From NCBI GenBank assembly GCA_937875715.1, contig CALEHZ010000265.1, positions 1-5,330 on the forward strand: DNA of 5,330 nucleotides, written 5' to 3'. Positions 1-5,330 of the stretch are shown one piece after another. Both the position numbers and the translations under genes were made by a program. The notes under the pieces were generated by a model, which worked only from the letters and a program-made list of their open reading frames with translations, did no database searches and was not told the DNA's origin. Origin of the DNA: an uncultured Campylobacter sp. (GTDB taxonomy: Bacteria; Campylobacterota; Campylobacteria; Campylobacterales; Campylobacteraceae). The stretch's first letter is position 1. Each line of letters starts with the position of its first letter.

Positions 1-1087
1 CATAATTTTTACCAGTGCTTCGCTCTAAGCCATCAAGCGCGTTTGAGACTAATTCTTCTGCGCTGATTGCGGCATTTAGCGGTGCAATTACCATTTGTAA
101 ATCCAGCTTTAATTCTTCTTCGCTTACAAAGAATTTTGCTCCAGCGATAAGCTTTCTAATACGCTCAGCAGCAAGCTGCGCACCTTTTATATCAGTATGT
201 TGCATCAAAATTGCAAAACAGCCATTATCGTAGTGAGCTACGATATCGCTGCGGCGTGAAACATTAAATAGCATTTGTGCGATATTTCGTAAAATTCGGC
301 GCTTGTCGTTCATAGAATCCACTTTTGCTAAAACAGATGGATTTATTTGAATTAACATCAAAGTCTCGCTGTAGCCGTATTTTTTTACGCTTTCTAAGTT
401 TGAGCGCACGACCTCGATGAAATAGCGTTTGTTAAACACGCCATATTGTGAGTCATACACGCTTTGAGCTGAGATATTTTTAAATACTTTGCCGATTTCA
501 TCATAATTTGTTTTAATGGCTGTGATGTGGCGTCCCATAAGCCCATCAAGCTTATTTAAATCTTCACTAAATGTCTTTATGCAATTTTGAATCTCAAAGG
601 CGTTTGAAGTGCTTTTGCTCTCTTCTTCACGTTTTTTGATAATGCCTTCCATTACAAGTAGATTTTTATAAATTAAGCTGATGATTTGTAAAATAGTTTT
701 AATCTGCACAAAGCCATGGCGAATCTCATTTTCCATTTGAATTCTAGTTTGTGCGCCCATTTTTTGTCCGCTGTCATCGCCAAGCCCTGAAATAAAGTTC
801 TTTATATCGCTATCTTCGCCCTCAAGCAGCTTGGCAAAATACACCTCAAAATTATCAGGTGTAGCAAAAACCTGGTCACTAACCATGTGAGAAAGGACAT
901 TTGTGGCAAATTTGTTAAGCTGATTTAGCATGGTTGTGTCGATTTTTGGCTTTGGCGCTGAGACTTTTTGAGGCGGCTTTGGCGCTGATACAGGCTTGTT
1001 TGGCTCTTTTGTTTGCAAAGAAAGATCATTCATTTGCGCCAATGTATTTTTCGTATCAGGTTTTAAAACTACTTGTTCTTGTGCCAT
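1..1087 (-). CDS. Degenerate GGDEF-domain protein, probable c-di-GMP binding rather than synthesis (3' end outside window)
   Basis: The frame is open from ATG at 1087 through position 1, giving 362 residues with no stop; the C-terminus lies outside the window. The start is supported by AAAGGA at 1093-1098, five bases upstream. No signal peptide or membrane segment is visible, so the protein is probably cytoplasmic. Residues 1-50 are polar and proline-rich, with VSAPKP repeated at 33-38 and 42-47. Residues 51-205 look helical, with a heptad-like, charged stretch at about 140-200. Residues 207-360 resemble a GGDEF domain: YDSQYGVFNKRYF (211-223) replaces the usual D-x-LTGL-x-NRRYF, and HYDNGCFAIL (285-294) replaces RYGGDEFAIL. 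The catalytic and metal-binding residues of GGDEF are therefore lost. RRSD (278-281) occupies the RxxD inhibitory-site position, exactly five residues before the signature. I infer a c-di-GMP effector or a scaffold, not an active cyclase. The helical middle is not assigned to a family. It follows clpP on the same strand after a 207-bp repeat-filled gap. Confidence 0.85.
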   Translation of the reverse strand, partial: MAQEQVVLKPDTKNTLAQMNDLSLQTKEPNKPVSAPKPPQKVSAPKPKIDTTMLNQLNKFATNVLSHMVSDQVFATPDNFEVYFAKLLEGEDSDIKNFISGLGDDSGQKMGAQTRIQMENEIRHGFVQIKTILQIISLIYKNLLVMEGIIKKREEESKSTSNAFEIQNCIKTFSEDLNKLDGLMGRHITAIKTNYDEIGKVFKNISAQSVYDSQYGVFNKRYFIEVVRSNLESVKKYGYSETLMLIQINPSVLAKVDSMNDKRRILRNIAQMLFNVSRRSDIVAHYDNGCFAILMQHTDIKGAQLAAERIRKLIAGAKFFVSEEELKLDLQMVIAPLNAAISAEELVSNALDGLERSTGKNY

Positions 1088-1112
1088 ATCTTTCCTTTGC
1101 ATGATTTTAAAG

Positions 1113-1168
1113 AGTTTTGAATTTTATAAAATTGGCTAGAAGTAAAAAATTTTATAAAATTCAAAACT
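1113..1168. repeat. 21-bp perfect inverted repeat, potential hairpin upstream of the GGDEF-family gene
   Basis: Positions 1113-1133 are the exact reverse complement of 1148-1168, separated by 14 bases (1134-1147). Each arm contains one 14-bp palindrome core plus the flank TCAAAACT or its complement. A transcript from either strand could form a 21-bp stem made almost only of A-U pairs. It lies 25 bp before the start codon of the GGDEF-family gene. It lacks the GC-rich stem and trailing U-run of a normal intrinsic terminator. Confidence 0.8.
1121..1128 (-). promoter_or_regulatory. Possible -10 element for the GGDEF-family gene
   Basis: On the minus strand, the palindrome copy nearest the start codon reads TATAAAAT across 1128-1121, close to the Campylobacter sigma-70 -10 consensus. 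It would start transcription near 1116, giving a leader of about 28 bases with the Shine-Dalgarno well placed. Every copy in the array has the same TATAAAAT on both strands, so this choice is not unique, and read-through from tig-clpP is equally possible. Confidence 0.3.
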
Positions 1169-1267
1169 GAATTTTATAAAATTGACTGAATTTTTTGGCT
1201 TTATGACACTGTGCCAAATTGAATTTTATAAAATTCCATAAAATTCAAAACTGAATTTTATAAAATT
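1154..1267 (+). repeat. 30-bp exact direct repeat inside the palindrome array
   Basis: The 30 bases at 1154-1183 recur without mismatch at 1238-1267. Each copy consists of the right half of a palindrome, the linker CAAAACTG and one whole palindrome core. The identical linker shows that the array grew, at least partly, by duplicating a larger unit rather than by independent appearance of single palindromes. Confidence 0.85.
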
Positions 1268-1294
1268 CAAAAAATTCACAATATTTTATAAAAT

Positions 1295-1888
1295 TCACTT
1301 CTCCATAGATTTGCTTAAAACACTATCGATTAGTCCGTAGCTAACAGCATCTGCTGAGCTCATGAAAAAGTCTCTATCGGTGTCCTTTACGATTTTTGCT
1401 AGTTTTTGACCAGTGTTTTTAGCCAAAATATCGTTTAAAACTTCTTTTAAACGCAAGATTTCTTTTGCTTGGATTTCGATATCTGTTGCTTGCCCTCTTG
1501 CGCCACCAAGTGGCTGATGGATCATTATTCTAGCATTTGGCAAAGCATAGCGTTTGCCTTTTGTGCCACAGCTTAACAAAAATGCACCCATGCTAGCAGC
1601 CTGACCAATGCAAATGGTGCAAATATCAGGCTTGATGTAATTCATCGTATCATAGATGCTAAATCCGCTTGTGACCACGCCACCTGGACTATTTATATAT
1701 AGATAAATGTCTTTTTCAGGATCTTCTGCTTCTAAAAACAGCATTTGAGCGACAATCAAGCTTGCTACATGATCATCTATCTCGCCGCTTAAAAGTATGA
1801 TTCTGTCTTTTAAAAGGCGTGAGTAGATGTCGTATTGTCGCTCTCCTTTGCTTGTTTTTTCTATTACATAAGGGATGCTATTATACAT
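1295..1888 (-). CDS. clpP: ATP-dependent Clp protease proteolytic subunit ClpP
   Basis: This is a serine peptidase of family S14. It forms a double-heptamer chamber in the cytoplasm and degrades proteins delivered by ClpX or ClpA-type unfoldases, which are encoded elsewhere. The protein has 197 residues, normal for the family. The catalytic triad is intact: Ser99 in [11 protein letters not shown], His124 in IMIHQPLGG and Asp173 in DRDFFMS. The Ser-His and His-Asp spacings of 25 and 49 match E. coli ClpP. INSPGG (65-70) and the loop [15 protein letters not shown] (127-141) are also typical. There is almost no N-terminal propeptide before [13 protein letters not shown]. The start ATG (1888-1886) shares one base with the tig stop codon in the string TAATG, and AAGG in the end of tig can serve as ribosome-binding site, so the two genes are probably translationally coupled. 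The stop codon TGA (1297-1295) lies within the first palindrome of the downstream array. Confidence 0.97.
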   Translation of the reverse strand: MYNSIPYVIEKTSKGERQYDIYSRLLKDRIILLSGEIDDHVASLIVAQMLFLEAEDPEKDIYLYINSPGGVVTSGFSIYDTMNYIKPDICTICIGQAASMGAFLLSCGTKGKRYALPNARIMIHQPLGGARGQATDIEIQAKEILRLKEVLNDILAKNTGQKLAKIVKDTDRDFFMSSADAVSYGLIDSVLSKSMEK

Positions 1889-3351
1889 TATTCGCCCTTA
1901 TCTTCTTTTTTAGTCCTTGGTTTTCTAGCTGGTTTTTGCTCTTTTTCATCATCTTTTTTAGCAGCGGTTTTTTTAGCAGCTGGCTTTTTTTCTGCTTTTG
2001 GCTCGTCTGCTTTCTCTGCTTTTGACTCTGATTTTTTAGCTGGTTTTTTGGTATCTTTTTCATCTTTATCAATAGGGAAAAGCTCTAAGAATAGCTTTTC
2101 TTCTACGATAGCCATTTTTACAGCTGGTAGCATTCCTGCGTTTTTGTAGTATTCTAGGTGCTCTTTTGGATTGCGTCCTGTGCGGTAAGCCTCCATATAA
2201 ATAGTTTGTAAAAGTTCTTGGTCACTAACTACGATATTATTAACCTTTGCTAGTTCGTCAATGATAAAGGTAAGTTTTACGCTGCGGCTAGCATCTTCTT
2301 TGTATGTATCAAGCTGCTTTTGTAGCGCATTTTTGTCTTCTTTGAATTTCTTTTGTTCATCTTCGCTAAATTTATACCACTCATTTCTAAAGCGCATATT
2401 CATTTCTTGGTCTAAAATGTTTTGTGGCAAATCAAAATTAAATTTATTTACCAAAGCATCAGCAAATTTTTCTTTAATCTCGCCATTTAAAAGAGTGATG
2501 AATTTATTTGTTTTGATCTGCTCTTTTATGCTATCTTCTAGCATTTGCTTTGTAGGCTTTTCTTCATTTGGCAAGATTTTTTTAAGCGTTTCATCATTTA
2601 GCTCAGCATTTTTTTGCTCCTCAATTTCATGTAGTTTTACTTTAAAAACTGCATCTTTTCCAGCTAGATTTTTTGCACCATATTCAGCTGGGAATTTTAC
2701 ATTTATATCTTTTTCTTCGCCTACTTTAAGACCTATCATGCCATCTTCAAAGCCTGGAATAAACTGCCCTGAGCCGATTTCTAGCACAAAATCATTTGCC
2801 TTACCACCATCAAAAGCCTTGCCATCTACAAAGCCTTCAAAATCAAATTTAGCAAAATCACCTTTTGCTAATGTTTTTTTGCTTGATTTTTCAAGTGTGC
2901 CAAATCTTTTTAAGATGTTAGCAATTTGCTCATCAATTTCTTTTTGTTCTACTGTTGGCATATCAAATTTTGGTTTTAATGCCTCATAGCCACTCACATC
3001 TACACTTGGGCGGAAGCTTACGATGATTTCAGTCTCGATTGCACCATCTTTTTCATCAAATTTATTTACAAGCGGTTCGCCTATCATTGTGTTTGCGTCT
3101 TTTTTAAGCTCTTTTAAGCCCTCATTTAGCATATCGCCAAGCAAGCGATTTTTAGCATCTTGTTCAAGCTCTTTGCCATATCTTTGAAGCATTAAGCTAG
3201 CTGGCACATGTCCTTTACGAAATCCTTCTACTTTTGCTGTTTTTGCGGCTTGTTTAGCAAGTTCTTCGGTTTTAGCTTTTAGTGCTGCAGCATCGATTTT
3301 ACCACTTAAAGATGCATTTGCACTGTCAATTGTTTTTACTGTAACTTTCAT
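1888..3351 (-). CDS. tig: Trigger factor, ribosome-associated chaperone and peptidyl-prolyl isomerase, with lysine-rich C-terminal tail
   Basis: Trigger factor binds the ribosome at the exit tunnel and shields nascent chains. The protein has 487 residues from ATG at 3351, chosen because AAGGAA lies six bases upstream and [15 protein letters not shown] fits the family N-terminus. An in-frame TTG at 3384 would add 11 residues but lies inside the promoter. The ribosome-binding domain (about 1-115) contains the signature GFRKGHVP at 43-50. The FKBP-type isomerase domain (about 155-245) includes [21 protein letters not shown] and the segment around [21 protein letters not shown] helical substrate-binding region follows to about 427, ending in [12 protein letters not shown]. 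Residues 428-487 form an extra low-complexity tail containing 21 lysines, with alanine, glutamate and proline. My recollection is that C. jejuni trigger factor is near 444 residues and lacks this tail. The gene is first in a tig-clpP operon. Confidence 0.96.
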   Translation of the reverse strand: MKVTVKTIDSANASLSGKIDAAALKAKTEELAKQAAKTAKVEGFRKGHVPASLMLQRYGKELEQDAKNRLLGDMLNEGLKELKKDANTMIGEPLVNKFDEKDGAIETEIIVSFRPSVDVSGYEALKPKFDMPTVEQKEIDEQIANILKRFGTLEKSSKKTLAKGDFAKFDFEGFVDGKAFDGGKANDFVLEIGSGQFIPGFEDGMIGLKVGEEKDINVKFPAEYGAKNLAGKDAVFKVKLHEIEEQKNAELNDETLKKILPNEEKPTKQMLEDSIKEQIKTNKFITLLNGEIKEKFADALVNKFNFDLPQNILDQEMNMRFRNEWYKFSEDEQKKFKEDKNALQKQLDTYKEDASRSVKLTFIIDELAKVNNIVVSDQELLQTIYMEAYRTGRNPKEHLEYYKNAGMLPAVKMAIVEEKLFLELFPIDKDEKDTKKPAKKSESKAEKADEPKAEKKPAAKKTAAKKDDEKEQKPARKPRTKKEDKGE

Positions 3352-3385
3352 GTGATTTCCTTGTGTAAAAAATAAAAAACGCAAA

Positions 3386-3394
3386 ATTCTAGCA
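3386..3394 (-). promoter_or_regulatory. Extended -10 promoter for tig-clpP
   Basis: On the minus strand, positions 3394-3386 read TGCTAGAAT: an extended -10 (TGn) followed directly by the hexamer TAGAAT. T-rich blocks lie further upstream and no -35 is evident, as usual for Campylobacter sigma-70 promoters. Transcription would begin near 3379, giving a leader of about 28 bases that contains the tig Shine-Dalgarno. This is inferred from sequence only. Confidence 0.6.
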
Positions 3395-3397
3395 AAA

Positions 3398-3440
3398 TTT
3401 TTCTTTAATTTAACATAAAATAAATAAATTATTGTAAAAT
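3398..3440 (+). promoter_or_regulatory. Probable sigma-70 promoter region for folE-fliI
   Basis: Two -10 candidates face folE: TAAAAT at 3416-3421, preceded by a T-rich block at 3398-3410, and TAAAAT at 3435-3440. The first would give a leader of about 35 bases and the second about 17. The T-rich upstream block favours the first. The region is shared back to back with the tig promoter. Confidence 0.4.
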
Positions 3441-3445
3441 TACAA
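3432..3445. promoter_or_regulatory. Small inverted repeat TTGTAA-AA-TTACAA before folE
   Basis: Six-base arms (3432-3437 and 3440-3445) separated by two bases overlap the folE-proximal -10 candidate. The position would suit a repressor operator, but the DNA here is over 80% A+T, so a chance match is quite likely. Confidence 0.2.
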
Positions 3446-3453
3446 AAAAATTC

Positions 3454-3458
3454 AAGGA
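3454..3458 (+). promoter_or_regulatory. Shine-Dalgarno that decides the folE start
   Basis: AAGGA ends two bases before an ATG at 3461 and five bases before a second ATG at 3464. The wider spacing is normal for translation initiation, so the start at 3464 is preferred. The alternative adds only one methionine. Confidence 0.65.
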
Positions 3459-3463
3459 AAATG

Positions 3464-4030
3464 ATGAGCGAGATTCAAAATAAAAAAGAAAATTGTGTGC
3501 GTGAGTTTTTAGAACTTTTAGGCGAAAATTCAGCTCGCGAGGGGCTAATAGATACGCCAAAGCGTGTGGCAAAAGCCTTTGATTTTATGACAAGCGGATA
3601 TAAAGAAAATCCAAAAGATGTATTAGGCTCTGCGCTTTTTACAAGCGATGCTAGCGAAATGGTGCTCATTAAAGATATTGAGTTTTACAGCCTTTGTGAG
3701 CATCATCTTTTGCCAATCATCGGCAAAGCGCATGTTGCCTATATCCCAAATGGCAAAGTCGTGGGCTTATCTAAAATTCCTCGCATGGTAAATATTTTTG
3801 CGCGCCGTCTTCAAATCCAAGAGCAATTAACAGAACAAATCGCCACAGCCTTACAAGAATGCCTAAATCCAAAAGGCGTAGGCGTAATGATAGAAGCTCG
3901 TCACATGTGTATGGAAATGCGTGGAGTGCAAAAAATAAACTCAGTTACAAGCACATCAGCTTTGCGTGGAATTTTCATTAAAAACACAGACACTAGAAAA
4001 GAATTTTTTGATCTAATTAAAATAAACTAG
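3464..4030 (+). CDS. folE: GTP cyclohydrolase I (type IA)
   Basis: This enzyme converts GTP to 7,8-dihydroneopterin triphosphate plus formate, the first committed step to tetrahydrofolate and also the entry to queuosine precursors in many bacteria. The protein has 188 residues, typical of the compact FolE core. The zinc ligands are visible as Cys78 and His81 in SLCEHHLLP and Cys149 in RHMCMEMRG. The 71-residue Cys-Cys interval matches E. coli FolE. His80 and His147 correspond to conserved active-site histidines. [20 protein letters not shown] (101-120) is the characteristic helix region, and the C-terminal [10 protein letters not shown] segment is also conserved. The N-terminus [14 protein letters not shown] (27-40) is the usual GTP-cyclohydrolase opening. 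The gene diverges from tig and is followed after 7 bp by fliI, so it is probably the first gene of a short operon. Nothing in it looks damaged or foreign. Confidence 0.97.
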   Translation: MSEIQNKKENCVREFLELLGENSAREGLIDTPKRVAKAFDFMTSGYKENPKDVLGSALFTSDASEMVLIKDIEFYSLCEHHLLPIIGKAHVAYIPNGKVVGLSKIPRMVNIFARRLQIQEQLTEQIATALQECLNPKGVGVMIEARHMCMEMRGVQKINSVTSTSALRGIFIKNTDTRKEFFDLIKIN

Positions 4031-4037
4031 AATTCTC

Positions 4038-5330
4038 ATGTCATTACATCATCTAAAATCAAAATTAGCAAATTCTAAAATAAATCTTAGCGGTTCATTT
4101 GGAATTATTACCAAAATCAGCGCAAATATGCTTGAAGTCTCAGCCCTTGATGCTGGAATAGGCGATATAGTTCAGATTGAAGGCAGTGGCATAGACCAGC
4201 TAGGCATGGTTACGCAGATTTACGAAGGTGGCGCATCTGTGGCGCCTTTTGGCTTTGTAGAAGGCTTTAAAGTAGGTGAGCGTGTATATGCTAGCGATAT
4301 GGGTATGAATATACCTGTAGGCGACGCTCTTTTGGGGCGTGTGGTAGATCCTTTTATGCGGCCAAAAGATGGCAAAGGGCCGATTTATACAACTGAGACT
4401 GCCCCTATTATGAAAGCGCCGATTGATGCGATGAAAAGGGGGCTTATAAATGAGCCTTTTGCCGTGGGTGTAAAAGCAATTGATGGACTTCTTACTTGTG
4501 GAAAAGGACAAAAGCTAGGAATATTTGCTGGATCTGGCGTGGGAAAAAGCACGCTTATGGGAATGATTGTTAAGCACTGCGTAGCGCCTATAAAAGTAGT
4601 AGCGCTTATTGGCGAGCGTGGGCGTGAAGTCCCTGAGTTTATTGAAAAAAACCTTGGCGGCGATCTCTCAGGCACCGTGATGGTAGTAGCTACTAGCGAT
4701 GATAGTTCGCTTATGCGAAAATACGGCGCCTTTTGTGCGATGAGCGTAGCTGAGTATTTTAAGGCAAAAGGGCACGATGTGCTTTTTATCATGGACTCAG
4801 TTACTCGCTTTGCGATGGCACAGCGTGAAATAGGGCTATCTTTAGGCGAGCCACCTACTTCAAAAGGCTATCCGCCTAGTTCGCTTACGCTTTTGCCACA
4901 GCTCATGGAACGCGCTGGAAAAGAAGAGGGTCACGGCTCAATCACAGCGTTTTTTACCGTTTTAGTTGAAGGCGATGATATGAGCGATCCGATTGCTGAC
5001 CAAAGCCGCTCAATTCTAGATGGACACATCGTGCTTGATCGCTCGCTAACTGACTATGGTATCTATCCGCCTATAAATATCCTAAACTCAGCAAGCCGTG
5101 TAATGGGCGATGTCACAAGCCCAGAGCACAGAGCAAACGCTAGAAAATTCAAGCGCCTTTACTCAATGCTAAAAGAAAATGAAGTGCTAATTCGCATCGG
5201 TGCGTATCAAAAAGGCAGTGATAAAGAACTAGATATGGCGATTGCTAAAAAGTCCTTTATGGATGATTTTATCCGCCAAGACGCCGCTCAGGGCTTTAGC
5301 TTAGAAGAGAGTGAAAAAATCCTAGAAAGC
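4038..5330 (+). CDS. fliI: Flagellum-specific ATPase FliI (3' end outside window)
   Basis: FliI is the ATPase of the flagellar type III export apparatus. It works with FliH and FliJ at the base of the basal body. The frame is open from ATG 4038 to the window edge, giving 431 residues. Family members are about 430-460 residues, and I recall about 461 for C. jejuni, so roughly 30 residues may be missing. Features in order: an N-terminal helix (1-20) of the kind that binds FliH; a beta-barrel domain; the Walker A loop AGSGVGKST at 164-172; GERGREVPEF at 192-201; Walker B VLFIMD at 248-253; and the alpha/beta ATPase signature PPINILNSAS at 344-353. DPIADQSRSILDGH (317-330) is typical of FliI and type III secretion ATPases. 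The flagellar rather than virulence-secretion assignment rests on close resemblance to Campylobacter FliI. The start is chosen by alignment of the N-terminus. No convincing Shine-Dalgarno precedes it, which suggests coupling to folE translation 7 bp upstream. Confidence 0.96.
   Translation, partial: MSLHHLKSKLANSKINLSGSFGIITKISANMLEVSALDAGIGDIVQIEGSGIDQLGMVTQIYEGGASVAPFGFVEGFKVGERVYASDMGMNIPVGDALLGRVVDPFMRPKDGKGPIYTTETAPIMKAPIDAMKRGLINEPFAVGVKAIDGLLTCGKGQKLGIFAGSGVGKSTLMGMIVKHCVAPIKVVALIGERGREVPEFIEKNLGGDLSGTVMVVATSDDSSLMRKYGAFCAMSVAEYFKAKGHDVLFIMDSVTRFAMAQREIGLSLGEPPTSKGYPPSSLTLLPQLMERAGKEEGHGSITAFFTVLVEGDDMSDPIADQSRSILDGHIVLDRSLTDYGIYPPINILNSASRVMGDVTSPEHRANARKFKRLYSMLKENEVLIRIGAYQKGSDKELDMAIAKKSFMDDFIRQDAAQGFSLEESEKILES

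Larger units (their letters stand above)
1113..1296. repeat. Intergenic array of the palindrome GAATTTTATAAAATTC
   Basis: The gap between clpP and the GGDEF-family gene is dominated by a perfect 16-bp palindrome. The 14-bp core AATTTTATAAAATT occurs at 1120-1133, 1148-1161, 1170-1183, 1222-1235 and 1254-1267. The copies at 1221-1236 and 1253-1268 are complete 16-mers. A sixth copy at 1281-1296 has a damaged left arm and overlaps the clpP stop codon. Half-sites are seen at 1188-1194, 1238-1246 and 1271-1277. The only substantial non-repeat DNA is about 1195-1220. The copy density far exceeds what base composition would explain. I do not recognise the family. It could be an operator array, a REP-like palindromic repeat, or a remnant of a small non-autonomous element. 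No terminal repeats, target duplication or transposase can be identified. Confidence 0.9.

Noticed and set aside
1194..1218. Hairpin TTTGGC...GCCAAA as a rho-independent terminator for clpP
   Set aside because: The stem is only 6 bp with a 13-base loop, and on the minus strand it is followed by A residues rather than a U-run, so it does not fit an intrinsic terminator in the clpP direction.
1199..1218. Sigma-54 promoter (TTGGCAC on the minus strand) for the GGDEF-family gene
   Set aside because: The -24-like half is present, but the required TTGC/GC element five bases on reads CATAA, so the -12 half is missing.
1113..1296. CRISPR array
   Set aside because: The repeats are 14-16 bp palindromes with short, irregular and partly repetitive spacers, and no cas gene is nearby.
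1113..1296. Replication origin or DnaA-box cluster
   Set aside because: The repeated unit lacks a DnaA box such as TTATCCACA or the related Campylobacterota forms, and no dnaA, dnaN or gyrase gene is adjacent.
1819..2149. Two plus-strand open frames with hydrophobic Phe/Ser-rich sequence that look like membrane peptides
   Set aside because: The Phe-rich runs come from reading the lysine-rich tig tail backwards; the overlap with a confident gene explains them.
2261..2989. Long open frame of 242 codons on the plus strand
   Set aside because: It is the antisense shadow of tig, rich in Ser/Phe/Leu as expected from reverse reading of Lys/Glu-rich codons, and has no ribosome-binding site or recognisable domain.
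3349..3384. TTG start 11 codons upstream for tig
   Set aside because: It lies at the inferred -10/transcription start and has no Shine-Dalgarno; the ATG at 3351 has a good one and fits the family N-terminus.
4200..4792. Minus-strand open frames of 103 and 135 codons opposite fliI
   Set aside because: They lie entirely within fliI, which has all ATPase motifs, and show no family features of their own.

Overview
The window looks like a chromosomal segment of an epsilonproteobacterium, most likely a Campylobacter. The evidence is the gene set and order (trigger factor and ClpP on the minus strand, divergent from GTP cyclohydrolase I and the flagellar ATPase FliI on the plus strand), the close match of the ClpP and FliI proteins to Campylobacter versions as I remember them, the AT-rich intergenic DNA, and the Campylobacter-like promoters (TAGAAT/TAAAAT -10 boxes preceded by T-rich DNA and no clear -35). 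The genus call is fairly secure. I cannot name the species.

Layout. Positions 1-1087 (minus) hold the first 362 codons of a cytoplasmic protein with a proline-rich N-terminus, a helical middle and a C-terminal GGDEF-type domain. The GGDEF signature has decayed to DNGCF, but the RxxD inhibitory-site motif is kept in register. Positions 1088-1294 form a 207-bp gap made almost entirely of copies and half-copies of the palindrome GAATTTTATAAAATTC. Positions 1295-1888 (minus) encode ClpP with an intact catalytic triad. It overlaps by one base (TAATG) the stop codon of tig (1888-3351, minus), which encodes trigger factor with an unusual lysine-rich C-terminal tail of about 60 residues. A 112-bp divergent promoter region follows. 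Then come folE (3464-4030, plus) and, 7 bp downstream, fliI (4038 onward, plus), which runs off the window after 431 codons.

How the genes work together. tig and clpP form a translationally overlapping protein-folding and degradation pair. The GGDEF-family gene lies downstream on the same strand, beyond the palindrome array, so it may be read through from tig-clpP or have its own promoter in the array. On the other strand, folE (pterin/folate or queuosine precursor supply) and fliI (flagellar export) are probably co-transcribed. Their pairing looks positional rather than functional.

The core genes are ordinary. The parts worth a second look are the palindrome array after clpP, the GGDEF-family protein that appears to have lost catalysis but kept a c-di-GMP binding motif, and the lysine-rich tail of trigger factor. 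I see no RNA gene, CRISPR array, insertion sequence or prophage gene, and nothing that by itself demonstrates a new system.
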